Shown in pieces: positions 48,218 through 56,412 of a stretch of DNA of 64,000 bases. The DNA is taken from IMG/VR virus record IMGVR_UViG_3300024346_000041, positions 1-64,000 of that record; one strand, written 5' to 3'. The stretch's first letter is position 1. Every line of letters begins with the position of its first letter. This DNA comes from a virus. Under the pieces are notes generated by a model. That model made no database searches. It worked only from the letters and a program-made list of their open reading frames with translations, and was not told the origin of the DNA. A program made the position numbers and the translations under genes.

Positions 48218-48730
48218 ATGGCAGCAATTGACGTGTGGTACACGATAGAAGATAAAAACTTATATAAGACTGAAGAAAATGATGGAGCTCGTTATGTGCG
48301 TAAAGGAGCAGAACGCACAAAAACTCTTCTATGCACAGTTGAACAGGCTGCAGGACATTACCCACGTGAGCTTGCTAAAGCATACCCAGTAAAGTCCATG
48401 ACTGACGAACAGAAGGATAGAGCGGTAGTTGAACAGCCTAAGATGGATGTTAGACCTGCTCTTCGGTCTAGTGATAATACAGAGTGCTCGTGTTGTAAAG
48501 ACGTTATAACCCATGCCAGAGTATTGAGCACGGCTCGTTACCCTATTTTATGCCTCATATGCTACCGCGAGTTACACCTAGGCAAGATTGTAAATCAAAA
48601 CATATCGTTCTTTGGGGGTAGGTTAGACTACAACTTTGAAAAGCATGAGAACGAAATGAGCGGACTCCAATCTAACGCTATAAGAGCTATGGAAGGACCT
48701 GATGGTATTTTTGATGACATTTTTATTTAA
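48218..48730 (+). CDS. Unknown protein with zinc-ribbon pair
   Basis: A 170-residue protein, AAAAAGGA before the ATG. The central part contains CSCC and CLIC about 28 residues apart (residues about 92-125), a plausible zinc ribbon. The N terminus is charged (TKTLLCTVEQAAG) and the C terminus is acidic. It opens a new run of small genes after the terminator. Function unknown. Confidence 0.65.
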   Translation: MAAIDVWYTIEDKNLYKTEENDGARYVRKGAERTKTLLCTVEQAAGHYPRELAKAYPVKSMTDEQKDRAVVEQPKMDVRPALRSSDNTECSCCKDVITHARVLSTARYPILCLICYRELHLGKIVNQNISFFGGRLDYNFEKHENEMSGLQSNAIRAMEGPDGIFDDIFI

Positions 48731-48745
48731 TCAAAAGGAGATTAA

Positions 48746-49222
48746 ATGAGCTGTAACTTAATAGAACTTACAGAGGCATTAAGCAACCTGTCTATACTAA
48801 TAAATGTAGACCATATTGTAAGCGTAAGCTCGGTTAGATGCGTAGAAATGCGAACTAGATACGTTAGGCGTCCATCGTCTAGAGTTGCTTGCTCTCAAGG
48901 TGTCAGCTTTGATGTATTGGAAAGCGTAAAGGACATTTATCATAAATATTTACAAATTAATAAAAGCGACGAGGCTTATAAGTCAATAGTTAGTCAGGAC
49001 CATATTCTAAACAAGCCAATATTTCCTACGTTAAAACTTAATACTAGAACTGTTAGATCTATTTTGCATGAATTTAAGGGTACAACTCTTTCAGAGTTTA
49101 TACAGTTATCTGCTGTAGACATTCTTGATTGGAGAAACGTGGGTGTAATTTCTCTTGCGCAGCTTCGTGCTGAGCTAAAGAGAGTAGGCCTAAGCCTTAA
49201 GGGAGATGAATGTGTTTCATAA
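48746..49222 (+). CDS. Protein with an RNA polymerase alpha-CTD-like domain
   Basis: A 158-residue protein with AAAAGGAG before the ATG. The C-terminal 55 residues align by eye along their length with the bacterial RNA polymerase alpha C-terminal domain: LNTRTVRSIL (compare LELTVRSANCL in E. coli), TLSEFIQLSAVDILDWRNVG, then SLAQLRAELKRVGLSLKG. This fold of two helix-hairpin-helix elements binds DNA and activators. The N-terminal 95 residues are unrecognised. A phage protein bringing its own alpha-CTD could recruit polymerase or decoy activators. The domain call is fairly strong; the role is inferred. Confidence 0.75.
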   Translation: MSCNLIELTEALSNLSILINVDHIVSVSSVRCVEMRTRYVRRPSSRVACSQGVSFDVLESVKDIYHKYLQINKSDEAYKSIVSQDHILNKPIFPTLKLNTRTVRSILHEFKGTTLSEFIQLSAVDILDWRNVGVISLAQLRAELKRVGLSLKGDECVS

Positions 49223-49252
49223 ATTTAACTTAAACGTGAAAGGGTTATAGCC

Positions 49253-49699
49253 ATGGGCGTATGTAAATTTAAAGTTAGCGAAGTGTTAAGGTGTGTAGTT
49301 CACGCTGTAAAGAACACTCCAGACGACGGGTTCTCTGTTCCGTCAGTACTATTAGTGCACGATAGCGGCGTGTACATTATGAGCAATGCTAGCCCTGCTG
49401 ATTTAGAAGGACCAAAATCATACGTAGCCTATGCTGAAGGCTGCAATCCTAGTAAAGACAGTGACTACTATCAAACTGCTAGAAGCTTGGTAGGCGGAGA
49501 TGACTTTGGAGAGGTTATAAAGCTTGATGAATCAACTATATCTAATTTTGCATCATATAAAGATCTATCCGTGTTAGTTACTGATAGTAATATAGAATTT
49601 ACTTTTTCAAATCCAAATAGCAAGAAACCGACTGAGCCTTTGGCTGAACTGTGCTCATCTCTTGAGACAGCACTTAAGAACGCTAATTACATTGAGTAA
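49253..49699 (+). CDS. Conserved protein, DUF3085-like
   Basis: A 148-residue protein, AAAGGG before the ATG. The block VLLVHDSGVYIMSNASP and the following YAEGCNP...DYYQTARSLVGGDDFGEVI matches a family of plasmid and phage proteins I know as DUF3085, of unknown function. The match is by remembered pattern, so the family name is tentative. It is in the middle of a run of small genes with good ribosome sites. Confidence 0.55.
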   Translation: MGVCKFKVSEVLRCVVHAVKNTPDDGFSVPSVLLVHDSGVYIMSNASPADLEGPKSYVAYAEGCNPSKDSDYYQTARSLVGGDDFGEVIKLDESTISNFASYKDLSVLVTDSNIEFTFSNPNSKKPTEPLAELCSSLETALKNANYIE

Positions 49700-49713
49700 C
49701 TAAAGGAGTAAAA

Positions 49714-49911
49714 ATGGAATATCAAGTGATAGTTTCCGACAATGCTTACGAGCTTACAAAGGAAATAAAAGATCTTATCAGTAATGGATGGGAGATTAGA
49801 GGATCTCATCAGGTAGCTCTTCGTAGAGTTCAAAATAGGTTCTCTGGAGAGCGGCATATGGATAGTTTGAATCAGCTTGAGTACTCTCAAACTATGATTA
49901 AAAAGGAATAA
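49714..49911 (+). CDS. Small DUF1737-like protein
   Basis: A 65-residue protein with AAAGGAG before the ATG. The pattern EYQVIVSDNAYELTKEIKDLISNGWEIRG resembles DUF1737 proteins (Y-x-V-I ... GW...G), small beta-alpha-beta units of unknown role. It ends 5 bases before the next gene. Confidence 0.55.
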   Translation: MEYQVIVSDNAYELTKEIKDLISNGWEIRGSHQVALRRVQNRFSGERHMDSLNQLEYSQTMIKKE

Positions 49912-49916
49912 TAATT

Positions 49917-50348
49917 ATGGCAGAGCCTCTAGTTCACTCGCTTAGCTCGGCTAGGCAGTTTGGCGGTAAGCCTGAAGATTATATAGCAATCCACGAGAAG
50001 ATGGATTGCAGTAAGAAGTACTGCGGAGATAACCGACATAGAGCACTTACACATAGCCACTTTTGGATATACGAAGTAATGGAGCCCATTTTCGGAAAGA
50101 CAATTACAAACAGCGACGGAAAGATAGTCAGCATATATAGAATATGTGAACAGCATATCAATGAGGACTTTAAGTTTAAGTTCTTTCCAAACGTGATGGA
50201 TTATCTTTCTGAGATGAATCTCACTCCTTGGATGAATAATGCTATGGGGCCAGCCCCTAGAACTAAGACATACTTGGCCGATTCTGAATCTGAACTTAGA
50301 AAAGTAACTAGAACAATTAACCTGCAATCAATTGGAGAAACAAAATGA
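49917..50348 (+). CDS. Conserved phage protein, DUF6915-like
   Basis: A 143-residue protein with the string HSLSSARQFGGKPEDYIAIHEKMD, then DNRHRALTHSHFWIYEV, TNSDGKIVSI and EQHINEDF. This pattern is that of a phage and plasmid family known as DUF6915, with several conserved His and Asp residues that suggest metal binding. No activity is known. It overlaps the next gene by 4 bases. The family is recalled, not searched. Confidence 0.6.
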   Translation: MAEPLVHSLSSARQFGGKPEDYIAIHEKMDCSKKYCGDNRHRALTHSHFWIYEVMEPIFGKTITNSDGKIVSIYRICEQHINEDFKFKFFPNVMDYLSEMNLTPWMNNAMGPAPRTKTYLADSESELRKVTRTINLQSIGETK

Positions 50349-50953
50349 CTAGTGACGATATTATGACTTATATTGAAAACGCTGCTAAAACTTACAATTT
50401 AATTGGAAGTTTTAGTACAGACTTTTCAGGCGCAGGTGACTCATTTAGCGACTTTGACTCTACGTCTGTAACTTGCATACATTGCGGTGTGACTAGAACT
50501 TCTTACGATTTAATATACAGAAGCTCTCCTGTTAGAATGATTCCAGCTCATGATACAAAATGCCCATGTTCAATAAGCAGTGCTTTGGCTGCTGAGTTTG
50601 AGCAGCAGGCTTTAGACGTCATTTGTTTTACCCCTGTTGATACTAGAACTACAGCTCCACTTTCTAATGTAAATTTATGGGCTGCTAAAGAAGATCTTTT
50701 GTTTCAAATTATAGATCTTGATGCTAGGTCTGATTTTAATAATGACGGATGCAGAGGCGCTATAAGCATTTATTTTAACACCTTAACAGTAGATATAGAG
50801 GTCTCAGAATACGAGCAAGTTTGTAACGACTTAGGTACTAACACTTACGACAAAAGTTATTTTACTGGAGTTAAAGAGCCTGAAGTTAGTAAGGATCCAA
50901 AAGTAGATGTAGATGCTTTAGGCGACTTTAAAACATGGTTAACGCCTTCATAG
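50345..50953 (+). CDS. Unknown protein with zinc-like Cys pairs
   Basis: A 202-residue protein coupled by ATGA overlap with the previous gene, TTGGAG upstream. CIHC near residue 39 and CPC near residue 74, with a His between, could bind zinc. The second half is acidic and ends in a Lys/Asp-rich linker. Function unknown. A promoter follows in the short gap. Confidence 0.6.
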   Translation: MTSDDIMTYIENAAKTYNLIGSFSTDFSGAGDSFSDFDSTSVTCIHCGVTRTSYDLIYRSSPVRMIPAHDTKCPCSISSALAAEFEQQALDVICFTPVDTRTTAPLSNVNLWAAKEDLLFQIIDLDARSDFNNDGCRGAISIYFNTLTVDIEVSEYEQVCNDLGTNTYDKSYFTGVKEPEVSKDPKVDVDALGDFKTWLTPS

Positions 50954-50961
50954 TTATTTTG

Positions 50962-50989
50962 TTTACATCGCAAATACGAATGGTAAACT
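50962..50989 (+). promoter_or_regulatory. Candidate promoter before the dNMP kinase gene
   Basis: TTTACA (50962-50967), 16 bases and TAAACT (50984-50989) with TGG before the -10 box form a sigma-70-like promoter. The two boxes together make a GTTTAC...GTAAAC inverted repeat, the same word as at 27588. Confidence 0.45.
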
Positions 50990-51020
50990 GTGCCCTTATT
51001 AACTTTGTAAGGGGTCAACT

Positions 51021-51524
51021 ATGATAGCTTTCTGTGGATACGGCAGGTCTGGTAAAGACACGTCTGCTTATATGTTTTCTAAGATTACAGGTATTCCATA
51101 CGCAGGCAGCATATCTTGGATGCACAAAGAGATAGTCGCTGCAAAACTAGGTATTCCTGACCAGTTAGCCTGGGACACTAGGCATGAAATAAGAGAAGAC
51201 TGGAAGCGAATACTAGAAGAGTACAGGGGTGATGACCCTGCCAAATTAATCAGGACTTGTTTAAAATTTAGCCCTATTGTGTGTGGTGCAAGAACTTTTT
51301 TAGAGTTACAAGCTGCTTTACAGGAAGGACTTATAAAAATAGCAGTTTGGGTTGATAGGCCAGGTATTGCCAAAGACCCAACGGTAACCTATACTTCTTC
51401 TAACTGCACTCATGTTTTGAACAACGCTGGAGACTTAAGAGAACTTAACAACCAGATAGCGGCATTCATAAGTGTAAATTTTTCTAACGGGTCTAACGGT
51501 CTAATGGTTCCTAGTGGTCTTTAG
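51021..51524 (+). CDS. P-loop deoxynucleoside monophosphate kinase-like protein
   Basis: A 167-residue protein with an N-terminal P-loop GYGRSGKDT (6-14), the form of T4 gp1-type dNMP kinases and adenylate-kinase-like phage enzymes. It also has a DTRHEIREDWKRI segment and AVWVDRPG near residue 112, which suits the lid and Asp-dependent phosphotransfer. It would phosphorylate dNMPs for phage DNA synthesis. AAGGGG precedes the ATG and a terminator follows. Substrate range cannot be read. Confidence 0.7.
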   Translation: MIAFCGYGRSGKDTSAYMFSKITGIPYAGSISWMHKEIVAAKLGIPDQLAWDTRHEIREDWKRILEEYRGDDPAKLIRTCLKFSPIVCGARTFLELQAALQEGLIKIAVWVDRPGIAKDPTVTYTSSNCTHVLNNAGDLRELNNQIAAFISVNFSNGSNGLMVPSGL

Positions 51525-51619
51525 ATGAATCGAGTCTACGTGACGTACAGCACATCGACAATTCGTTTTAAAAATCCAAAAAGTCTATTAGGCTATTTAA
51601 ATCCGTCACACAGTGTTCC

Positions 51620-51648
51620 GGAACAGCGCCGTGCTGTTCCAATTTTTT
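51620..51648 (+). terminator. Intrinsic terminator
   Basis: GGAACAGC (51620-51627) pairs with GCTGTTCC (51633-51640), 5-base loop, followed by AATTTTTT. It isolates the 428-residue gene downstream from the kinase gene. Confidence 0.8.
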
Positions 51649-51664
51649 CATTTGGAGGTCTTTT

Positions 51665-52951
51665 ATGTCTTTAGGTATTAGTTTGCCAAACTTTGATTCT
51701 AGGCCAGATTCTAATAGGGGTGACCATACCCTTAAGTCAGGAGCTGGTATCATTATGCGTCCTTCGTGGACAAAGAGTGATGCTACTGTAATTCGCCCAT
51801 TTCCTTGTACAGAAGGCAATAGCTTTCAACCTGCAAGGTATAGCGAATCTGAGTGTTCTAAGTGGTTTTTTGAGTGCACCATGGTATCAAGCTTTGGTAA
51901 CCCTCAGAAAAGCTGGATTGCTTACGATCCAGAGGACCACAACTACGAGGTAAGGAGCAATCCTAGTGTTATGGTGTATGACTTGGCTTATCAGGTAGCC
52001 AACAACACTAATGTACGCGGTCCTCAAGAGTGGGCTCTTGCTATTAAAGGCGGAGCTGGTAAGTCTGCTACTGTTTCTAAGCCTGATAGAGTGCTTATTG
52101 TAAGATGTGCAGTTTATGAGTACAAAGGGGAACCAAAACAACCTGTGGATGGGCTAGCTCCTCATCACCAGACTGTTTTTATGGTACTCAAAAAGTCAGC
52201 TGCTCAAGCACTTATTAGAGAGGTAAGCTTGTTAAAGCCTGACGGTGCTAGTTCTACTGGTAACGTCAATGACAAGTTTAAGAGTGGTGACGTAGTATCC
52301 GTTAAGGACGGAGCATTCCTAGTCTTTTACGAGATTGGTATGACTCCAAGAGGTTATGAAGCTCCTGCTTTATCTCCAGCTAGCTACGGCAAGCCACAGG
52401 GCAAAGGCTACGATTGTTTAATCAGCAAGACGTACAGAGGCCAACCAGCCAGCTTTACTGATGCAGAGATAGAGATCGTAGCTAGAAGGACTGCTACCCC
52501 TATTAGAGACAACCTAAACTTCCCTTCTGACGAGGAGCAGATTAGGTATGTAGTTGATAGTATGAGAGGACAAGCTGCTCACGCTGGTCTAGTAGTTCAT
52601 GCTTTACGTGATAGATATGAACGTTTCTTGCCTAACGACTTCCTAAACTTTGGTAATGAATACCTTAGGCAGGTTGGTTTAATGGCTACAGCCGTATCTA
52701 ACCCAGGTTATGCTCAGCCTGTACTTCCTACTTACCCTGCACCTGTGTACGCTCCAGCTCAGGCGTATGCTCCAACTCCTGTTCAGGCTCCTGCTCAGGC
52801 TACGGTTAAGGCTGCTCCACAAGCTTATCCAGATCCACAGAAGATTGTTAACGCAGCAGCAGCTGCGCCAGAGATCGACTTAGATAAGGATGCACTTATG
52901 GCTCAGCTAAGAGAGTTAAGGGCTAAAGCTGGAATTACTGACGCTAAGTAG
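51665..52951 (+). CDS. Unknown protein, possible DNA-binding partner of the recombinase
   Basis: A 428-residue protein with TTGGAGG before the ATG, flanked by a terminator before and a hairpin after, so it is probably a single-gene unit with high expression. Residues 1-330 look like a folded beta-rich domain. Residues 345-400 are a Pro/Ala/Tyr/Gln linker with repeated YAP and PAQA units, and the end is a short helix. Core plus flexible linker and its place before the RecA-like gene recall single-strand DNA-binding proteins, but I do not see a proven OB-fold. A virion protein is also possible. Confidence 0.6.
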   Translation: MSLGISLPNFDSRPDSNRGDHTLKSGAGIIMRPSWTKSDATVIRPFPCTEGNSFQPARYSESECSKWFFECTMVSSFGNPQKSWIAYDPEDHNYEVRSNPSVMVYDLAYQVANNTNVRGPQEWALAIKGGAGKSATVSKPDRVLIVRCAVYEYKGEPKQPVDGLAPHHQTVFMVLKKSAAQALIREVSLLKPDGASSTGNVNDKFKSGDVVSVKDGAFLVFYEIGMTPRGYEAPALSPASYGKPQGKGYDCLISKTYRGQPASFTDAEIEIVARRTATPIRDNLNFPSDEEQIRYVVDSMRGQAAHAGLVVHALRDRYERFLPNDFLNFGNEYLRQVGLMATAVSNPGYAQPVLPTYPAPVYAPAQAYAPTPVQAPAQATVKAAPQAYPDPQKIVNAAAAAPEIDLDKDALMAQLRELRAKAGITDAK

Positions 52952-52963
52952 TAGTTAACCTAA

Positions 52964-52988
52964 GACCCTCCAGAGTTACTGGAGGGTC
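52964..52988 (+). terminator. Hairpin after the 428-residue gene
   Basis: GACCCTCCAG (52964-52973) pairs with CTGGAGGGTC (52979-52988) around AGTTA. No U-run follows; TATAAT-like bases come directly after, so it may be both the end of one transcript and near the start of the next. Confidence 0.65.
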
Positions 52989-53020
52989 TATAATACATAT
53001 ATAAATAAGGAGATAGATAC

Positions 53021-54232
53021 ATGGCTAAGAGAAAGTGGGACCCAGACGTAAAGATAACAGCATCTGACTTTTTTTCTTCACAGATGACATCTTCACAGGC
53101 TGAGCTTGGACGTAACGACACTTATATTGGATCAGAGTCTCAAAGGGTTATCATAGGCATTCCATTGCCTGCGTTTAGCCTAAGATACTTGTTCCAAAAC
53201 GACTGTTTTCCATTAAGCAGGATGACAGAACTGTATGGTATCAACGAGTCTTGTAAGTCAGCAATGTTGTATGAGATGTTTAGATGGCATGTTAATGCAG
53301 GTGGTGGGTACATCTTCAACCTAGCCGAACCTAAAGATAGCCCTGATCTTAGGTCTAGTATAATTGGCCATGAGGCTGATAGAAAGTGGCCAACTCAGAC
53401 TTGTAACAGCATAGAGGATTGGCAGGAGAACATAACAAAATGGCTTAAAGAAAGTAGAAAAGCTTTTTCTGAGTCAGGGTCTTGCCCTTTTCCTGGAGCC
53501 ATTGGAGTCGACTCTTTAACAGCTGTTGCAACTAGAGCAGAGATTGCTGCGATATGGGAAAAGGGTTTTGCACAGATAAACTTTGCAAAAGGTGCAAACA
53601 TTATTAACACCTATTGTAAGTTTGTGTTTTCAGAGATTAGAGTGTGGCCTTTTAGCTTCATTGGAGTTAACCATATGAAGGTAGGTAAGGACGCAAACGG
53701 TATTCCAGAGTATAAGATACCTGGAGGCCAATCGTTAGATTTTTATGCTACTTTTAAAATAAGAATGCAAAGGAAGGACGACATAGACAGGCTTGATGAG
53801 TCTGGTCGTTTAATTAAGTTTATTATGGATAAGAACAGCCTTGGAACGGCTCCAGAGCGAAGGTCCATACTAGCTCCTATGAAGTGGACATTTGACGAGA
53901 ATGGAGTTCAAACCACTTGGTGGGATTGGCATGAGGCAAGCATACGCATCATAGAAGGAATGACTTCAGTACGTAAGAAGGTTATTACTGACATCACAGG
54001 ACTTAAAAACATTGATAAGTCACGCAGGACTGCTGACTGCTCAAAGTTGGGCTTGGTAGGAGCTAGCTGGACTGAAGTAGGAGCAGCTATTGACGCAGAC
54101 GTAGCTATGAGAGAAGAACTTGACGCTTCTCAAGGTATACGAAAGCGTAGACCTTTTGTTTTAGGCGTTCCCTACTCAACTCAGATGAGGGAAGCATGTG
54201 AAGCTGGAGAAGTTGAGAAAGTGGGTGTGTAA
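53021..54232 (+). CDS. RecA/UvsX-like recombinase with altered Walker A
   Basis: A 403-residue protein with AAGGAG before the ATG. The RecA core is seen in GINESCKSA (73-81) at the Walker A position, IGVDSL (about 161-166) at Walker B and a later PGGQSLDFYATFKIRMQRKDD, which matches the L2/DNA-binding strand region of UvsX/RecA. Compared with the consensus GxxxxGKT, the Gly before Lys is Cys (SCKS), unusual but compatible with nucleotide binding. It should form filaments on single-stranded DNA for recombination-driven replication. The C terminus is divergent. The call rests on motif order. Confidence 0.75.
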   Translation: MAKRKWDPDVKITASDFFSSQMTSSQAELGRNDTYIGSESQRVIIGIPLPAFSLRYLFQNDCFPLSRMTELYGINESCKSAMLYEMFRWHVNAGGGYIFNLAEPKDSPDLRSSIIGHEADRKWPTQTCNSIEDWQENITKWLKESRKAFSESGSCPFPGAIGVDSLTAVATRAEIAAIWEKGFAQINFAKGANIINTYCKFVFSEIRVWPFSFIGVNHMKVGKDANGIPEYKIPGGQSLDFYATFKIRMQRKDDIDRLDESGRLIKFIMDKNSLGTAPERRSILAPMKWTFDENGVQTTWWDWHEASIRIIEGMTSVRKKVITDITGLKNIDKSRRTADCSKLGLVGASWTEVGAAIDADVAMREELDASQGIRKRRPFVLGVPYSTQMREACEAGEVEKVGV

Positions 54233-54790
54233 ATGGTAAGTAGTGAAGAGTTTTTCAGCAAGAGGCCGGTAGGAATAGATTCGGAGGCTGTCTCAGTTGA
54301 GGCAGCCTTAAGAGTCCTTGTTAATAGGTTTCCTTGCATTGGTTCGTTTCCTCATCTTAAGAGGCTTTGCAAAGAACAAACTGGTGATACCAAGGTTACA
54401 TTATCTTGGTTTTACGAAGAGTATCCTAATTTTCCAATTAGGGTAGTTTATAAAAACATTCCATGGATAAGAGACATGTGGGCTGGTTTACATAGCGGTT
54501 TTAAGAAGACCGAACTATATGCTGCTTGGAAAAGTAATGAAGACGCCATCAAGCTTAGCGGTGTTGATGACTTTCTTACAAAGCCTACAGCAGTAGTGTT
54601 CAACTGGCCCAGTTGGAAGATGTGTTGTATCCATAACTTAGAGTCGAAACAATTTGGCGGTTCTTGGTACAGCGTGGCCGCCGCCAAAGACGATGACTGC
54701 TTAAAGATCTACAAGTCTTTAAAGAACGGAGAAAGCTTTGTGATCGAGCCGTTCGAGCAGCTTCTTGATTCGATCACATGGTCTAATTAA
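54233..54790 (+). CDS. Unknown protein downstream of the recombinase
   Basis: A 185-residue protein whose ATG touches the previous TAA. It is Trp-rich (LSWFYEEYP, FNWPSWKMCC, GGSWYSVAA) and compact. Near the end of the gene, TGTGATCGA (54739-54747) pairs with TCGATCACA (54770-54778), a coding hairpin just before the stop. No family known. It is probably co-translated with the recombinase and may assist it. Confidence 0.65.
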   Translation: MVSSEEFFSKRPVGIDSEAVSVEAALRVLVNRFPCIGSFPHLKRLCKEQTGDTKVTLSWFYEEYPNFPIRVVYKNIPWIRDMWAGLHSGFKKTELYAAWKSNEDAIKLSGVDDFLTKPTAVVFNWPSWKMCCIHNLESKQFGGSWYSVAAAKDDDCLKIYKSLKNGESFVIEPFEQLLDSITWSN

Positions 54791-54804
54791 CGAAAGGATT
54801 TCTA

Positions 54805-55188
54805 ATGAAAGATAACAGTAAAACTGGTGGAAACTTGTATGTAGAGATGAGCAGGTCTGCCAACATACCTTTAGAGGTTAGTGACAGCCCATCATGTGCA
54901 GCTTCCGCTCCTTATAAGTACTTGGAGGTTGCTCTACAGTATGTACCTTCTTGTGACAAAGAAGTAGCTAGCACTTTAGAGGCTTTTGACCGAGATTGGT
55001 TCAAGACTCTTGTAGACTTTAACCCTTCTATAAATAACCTTGGCGATGCTGTAAAGGAAGCGGCCAATGCTCTCATTTCTCAAGTTAACCCAGCCCAAGT
55101 AGAGATGCTTGTTAGCTTGTCTAATGACGTGGACAAGCTTGGGTTTTGTAGTAAGACTGTTAAGTTTTCATGGTCTAAACCAGAGTAA
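54805..55188 (+). CDS. Unknown protein
   Basis: A 127-residue protein with AAAGGA before the ATG. The N-terminal 40 residues are Ser-rich and flexible. The rest is helical (VALQYVPSCDKEVASTLEAF, LGDAVKEAANALISQVNPAQV) with an aromatic end. No metal or nucleotide motif. It precedes the DUF932-like gene by 6 bases. Confidence 0.6.
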   Translation: MKDNSKTGGNLYVEMSRSANIPLEVSDSPSCAASAPYKYLEVALQYVPSCDKEVASTLEAFDRDWFKTLVDFNPSINNLGDAVKEAANALISQVNPAQVEMLVSLSNDVDKLGFCSKTVKFSWSKPE

Positions 55189-55194
55189 CCCACC

Positions 55195-56385
55195 ATGGCT
55201 ACAAGATCCCCTAGTAACGAACCTACCAACCTCGCCGTCTCCTTACGGGGTGCGTTGTTTCATAGAACCGACTATGAAAAGCTAGTTAATGTTTTAGCTG
55301 ACTGTGAAAGGACTACTGATTCTTGGATGATAGACTCCGAGGATCAGCTTGTACTTTCTAGAAAAGCTTTAACAGCTGGGGGTGATCGTATCTCATGGTT
55401 GGCTATGCGCCAGATTTGCAAAGCTCTATCTGCAGGTCTGGCGTCTTCTCTTGCCGACTTATTAGGAATGAGAAGATCTGCAGACGCCATGGATAAACCG
55501 TCAAAAGTTAAAGCAGACCCTGATGAAGACTTTACAGTCGGAGAGGCTGCATCCTTATACAACCTTGTTCTTAAGAAAAGGTTTGGTAGATTGTTTGGTT
55601 TCCAGGCCATTAGAAACTCTGAGACGAGAGTCATAGAGGCTCTAGTAGGCAATAGGTACAGGAGGTTATCCAATAGTGATTTTTTATCGGCTGTTTCTAG
55701 TGTTATGGGTTCTTGTAGCGTAAGTCTTTCTTTCTTCTCTGCTGAGCTGTCCGGAAGACGCGTATCCCTAGTATACTCTACGAACGGCTACGATGAGACA
55801 GGGCTTACACCAGGCATAAGGCTTGTTAATAGCGAGATAGGAGACTCGGCCATAAAAGCGGCTGTAGTACTTATTGATAGCAAAGGAGCCACTATGCAGT
55901 CTTCTTATGGAAGAATGGGAAGAGTAGCTCATTCAGGAAGAGACCTTCTTGGTAAGTTATCTCAACTCATTGTAGGTGTAGTAGCTAAGCTTGAAAACAA
56001 GACATTTTCTAAAGAGTCTATTGCTAAGAAAGAGTCAGACGCTCAGAGTAGGCTTCTAGGTTTTACAGGTGAAGAGAAGGATGAAGCTAGGTTTCGTTCG
56101 TTAGTTGAGTTCTTAACTGACAGGGGTGGTCTTACTTACTTTATGTCTAGACGGTGCCTGTCTATGGTTCTTACTGGTGATGAACCTGCTTCAAACAACT
56201 TCCTCATGCTAGATAGATCTAAGAACTGGCCAAGTAGGTCTGCTATGGACTTGGTACGTTCTATAACTATGGAGAGTCTTGAGCAGAGATCTCTCAACTT
56301 CTCCAACACGGACAAATACGAGCGAATAGCTTGGAATTTGTTTTTTAACAGGTTGGTTTTGCCGGATATTGTTTCCGGTGAATAG
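55195..56385 (+). CDS. DUF932-like protein
   Basis: A 396-residue protein. The region RNSETRVIEALVGNRYRRLSNSDFL (about 141-165) and the following ELSGRRVSLVY resembles DUF932/TIGR03299 phage and plasmid proteins, which are widespread, of unknown function and often next to replication genes. The C-terminal half has an unusual acidic helix and a FMSRRCLSM segment. The ribosome site is weak. The identification is tentative. It lies in a run of co-directional genes from 54233 to 63187. Confidence 0.55.
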   Translation: MATRSPSNEPTNLAVSLRGALFHRTDYEKLVNVLADCERTTDSWMIDSEDQLVLSRKALTAGGDRISWLAMRQICKALSAGLASSLADLLGMRRSADAMDKPSKVKADPDEDFTVGEAASLYNLVLKKRFGRLFGFQAIRNSETRVIEALVGNRYRRLSNSDFLSAVSSVMGSCSVSLSFFSAELSGRRVSLVYSTNGYDETGLTPGIRLVNSEIGDSAIKAAVVLIDSKGATMQSSYGRMGRVAHSGRDLLGKLSQLIVGVVAKLENKTFSKESIAKKESDAQSRLLGFTGEEKDEARFRSLVEFLTDRGGLTYFMSRRCLSMVLTGDEPASNNFLMLDRSKNWPSRSAMDLVRSITMESLEQRSLNFSNTDKYERIAWNLFFNRLVLPDIVSGE

Positions 56386-56412
56386 TCTTTTCTTTTACAA
56401 CTGAGGTGATTC

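Noticed and set aside
51525-51674. A 49-codon open frame after the dNMP kinase gene
   Set aside because: It has no ribosome site, runs through the strong terminator at 51620-51648 and overlaps the start of the next gene in another frame.
52999-53007. T4-type late promoter TATAAATA before the recombinase gene
   Set aside because: The ribosome site starts right after it, so a transcript starting downstream would lack the site; the AT-rich spacer explains the match.
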